A DNA stretch of 5,957 nucleotides from Patescibacteria group bacterium (GTDB taxonomy: Bacteria > Patescibacteriota > Minisyncoccia > Phycocordibacterales > UBA9973), in the NCBI GenBank assembly GCA_018813625.1, contig JAHJBA010000024.1:1-5957 (forward strand), written 5' to 3'. Position 1 is the stretch's first letter, and every line of letters starts with the position of its first letter. Positions 4,960 to 5,957 of this stretch are shown piece by piece. Both the position numbers and the translations under genes were made by a program. The notes under the pieces were generated by a model, which saw only the letters and a list, made by a program, of their open reading frames with translations, searched no databases and had not been told where the DNA came from.

Positions 4960-5956
4960 TGGTGCTATTGGAACTTCGGGGGGGGGTGTTCATAGTAATT
5001 TATTTTATCACATAATTTCAACTTCGAATTTGCTTTCTGCGTGGAAAGAATTTAAACGCTGTAAAACAAAAAAATCTGATATACAAAAATTTGATTTTAA
5101 TTTAGAAAAAAATATTTTAAATCTTCATTTTTCTCTCAGAAGAAAAACATACATAAACAAACCATATGTGCCTTTTTATGTTTATGATACAAAACGCAGA
5201 CATATACACAAAGCAGAAGTTAGAGACAGGGTGGTGCATCAAGCCATTTTTAGACAGCTTTATCATATCTATGATTCGTCTTTTATTTATGATTCATATT
5301 CTTGTAGGATCAACAAAGGCACTCATGCTGGGGTAAATCGTCTAGAGACCTTTTTGCGAAAAGAAACAAAAAATTATACAAAAAATGCATGGGTTTTGAA
5401 ATGCGATATTTCCAAATTTTTTGATTCCATAGACCATAAAATTTTACAAAATATTCTCTTTAAAAAAATAGAATCTTCTGATACGAAATGGCTAATAAAA
5501 AATATAATAGAAAGTTTTTCCAAAACAGAAGGCAAAGGGCTTCCATTGGGAAATGTTACTAGTCAATTATTTTCAAATATCTATATGAACGAATTTGATC
5601 AATACATAAAACATAGATTAAAGGTGAAATACTATATTCGTTATTGTGATGATTTTGCTTTTGTTTCAGGAAAAAGAGAACATTTATTGTTGCTCATACC
5701 AAAGATTTCAGAATTTTTAGAACAAAAACTTCAATTAAAATTACATCCAAAGAAAATTAAATTAAAAAAAGTTTCACAAGGGATAGATTTTCTTGGTTAT
5801 ATAATTCTCCCACACTATATAGTGCTAAGAACTAACACTAAAAAAAGAATTTTGAGACGAGCTAGAAAAAATTTATCGAAGGAATCTAAAAATTCTTATT
5901 TAGGAGTTTTGTCTCATTGCAAGGGGTATAAAATATCGAAACAATTTCAGAAATAA
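4937..5956 (+). CDS. DGR reverse transcriptase
   Basis: RNA-dependent DNA polymerase that copies TR RNA into adenine-mutated cDNA. In the 339-aa product: N-terminal FYHIISTSNLLSAWKEFK (23-40), palm motif RRHIHKAEVRDRVVHQAI (87-104), catalytic D157 in KCDISKFFDSID, the DGR-type motif GLPLGNVTSQ (201-210) where retroviral and group II enzymes have QGxxxSP, the active site YCDD (236-239, usually YMDD), and LKLHPKKIK...GIDFLGY (267-288). The tail NSYLGVLSHCKGYKISKQ resembles the usual DGR RT C-terminus. No maturase, RNase H or endonuclease domain is present, so it acts in trans on TR. The gene is complete, ending in TAA one base before the window end. The ATG at 4937 is the first in frame but lacks a Shine-Dalgarno. 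A better-placed ATG at 4959 is in another frame, separated from the RT frame by a G9 run at 4978-4986. Conserved sequence begins after that run, so the first 20 or so residues are uncertain. Confidence 0.93.
   Translation: MKNNRKLNGAIGTSGGGVHSNLFYHIISTSNLLSAWKEFKRCKTKKSDIQKFDFNLEKNILNLHFSLRRKTYINKPYVPFYVYDTKRRHIHKAEVRDRVVHQAIFRQLYHIYDSSFIYDSYSCRINKGTHAGVNRLETFLRKETKNYTKNAWVLKCDISKFFDSIDHKILQNILFKKIESSDTKWLIKNIIESFSKTEGKGLPLGNVTSQLFSNIYMNEFDQYIKHRLKVKYYIRYCDDFAFVSGKREHLLLLIPKISEFLEQKLQLKLHPKKIKLKKVSQGIDFLGYIILPHYIVLRTNTKKRILRRARKNLSKESKNSYLGVLSHCKGYKISKQFQK
4949..4961 (+). promoter_or_regulatory. Alternative ribosome binding site and ATG for the RT, out of frame by one base
   Basis: AGGAAG (4949-4954) precedes ATG (4959-4961) at good spacing, 6 nt after AGGA. 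In the present sequence this ATG reads MVLLELRGGVFIVIYFIT and stops. With one more G in the 4978-4986 run it would read MVLLELRGGGVHSNLFYHII and join the RT frame. Both other DGR genes here have strong Shine-Dalgarno sites, which favours this as the intended start. Confidence 0.5.
4978..4986 (+). repeat. Homopolymer of nine G near the RT start
   Basis: A run of nine G in an AT-rich gene, between the candidate start codons and the first conserved RT residues. It encodes part of SGGGV in the annotated frame. Such runs slip during replication and are a classic basis of on/off phase variation, but they are also a common site of sequencing or assembly error. Confidence 0.85.
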
Positions 5957-5957
5957 A

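Noticed and set aside
4895..4993. Longer N-terminus for the Avd-like protein
   Set aside because: The upstream ATG has no ribosome site and lies inside the RT gene. The ATG at 4894 has AGGAG at ideal spacing and gives the expected start for the family.
4937..5956. Group II intron or retron reverse transcriptase
   Set aside because: No maturase or endonuclease domain and no intron or msr/msd structure are present. The SQ motif and the adjacent VR/TR pair with adenine-only changes identify a DGR.
74..5956. UGA-to-glycine recoding as in some CPR lineages
   Set aside because: None of the six genes contains an internal TGA, and conserved glycines are encoded by ordinary codons. All six stop at TAA or TAG, so the use of TGA cannot be judged further.
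1..5957. CRISPR array, insertion sequence or prophage genes
   Set aside because: No spaced direct repeats, transposase or phage structural genes are visible. The only long direct repeat is the VR/TR pair.

Overview
This AT-rich window reads as bacterial chromosome. Several features point to a Candidate Phyla Radiation (Patescibacteria) genome, though this is inference: strong AT bias, short intergenic gaps, two tRNA genes without an encoded CCA tail, several genes with no Shine-Dalgarno sequence, and a small diversity-generating retroelement (DGR), a class common in that group. No marker gene fixes the taxon.

Left part (1-3341), housekeeping. A 5'-truncated tRNA-Gly(GCC) is followed 8 bp later by a CCA tRNA nucleotidyltransferase, the enzyme that would add the CCA missing from both tRNAs here. 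Its HD domain carries an apparent in-frame insertion of about 25 residues encoded by a long DNA palindrome (961-1036). Convergent to it, with a 26-bp overlap, is a TMEM175-type membrane protein, probably a potassium channel. Divergent from that lies murI (glutamate racemase), whose leader is one long imperfect inverted repeat (2330-2452) that pairs with its own start codon. A complete tRNA-Leu(CAG) follows.

Right part (3408-5957), a complete compact DGR. A strong promoter drives a 248-aa target protein whose last residues are the variable repeat (VR, 4116-4225). A terminator and an extended -10 promoter lie immediately downstream, and then the template repeat (TR, 4474-4583). VR and TR align over 110 bp without gaps. 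They differ at 15 positions, 14 of them adenines in TR, which is the signature of adenine-specific mutagenic homing. An Avd-like four-helix protein is encoded on the opposite strand between TR and the reverse transcriptase. The 339-aa reverse transcriptase has the DGR-type SQ motif and a YCDD catalytic box. By analogy with known DGRs, TR RNA is copied by the RT-Avd complex with errors at adenines and the cDNA replaces VR, diversifying up to about a dozen surface residues of the target.

The points most worth a second look are the inverted Avd, a run of nine G near the RT start that separates the annotated start from a better-placed Shine-Dalgarno/ATG in another frame, the palindromic in-gene insertion, and the structured murI leader.
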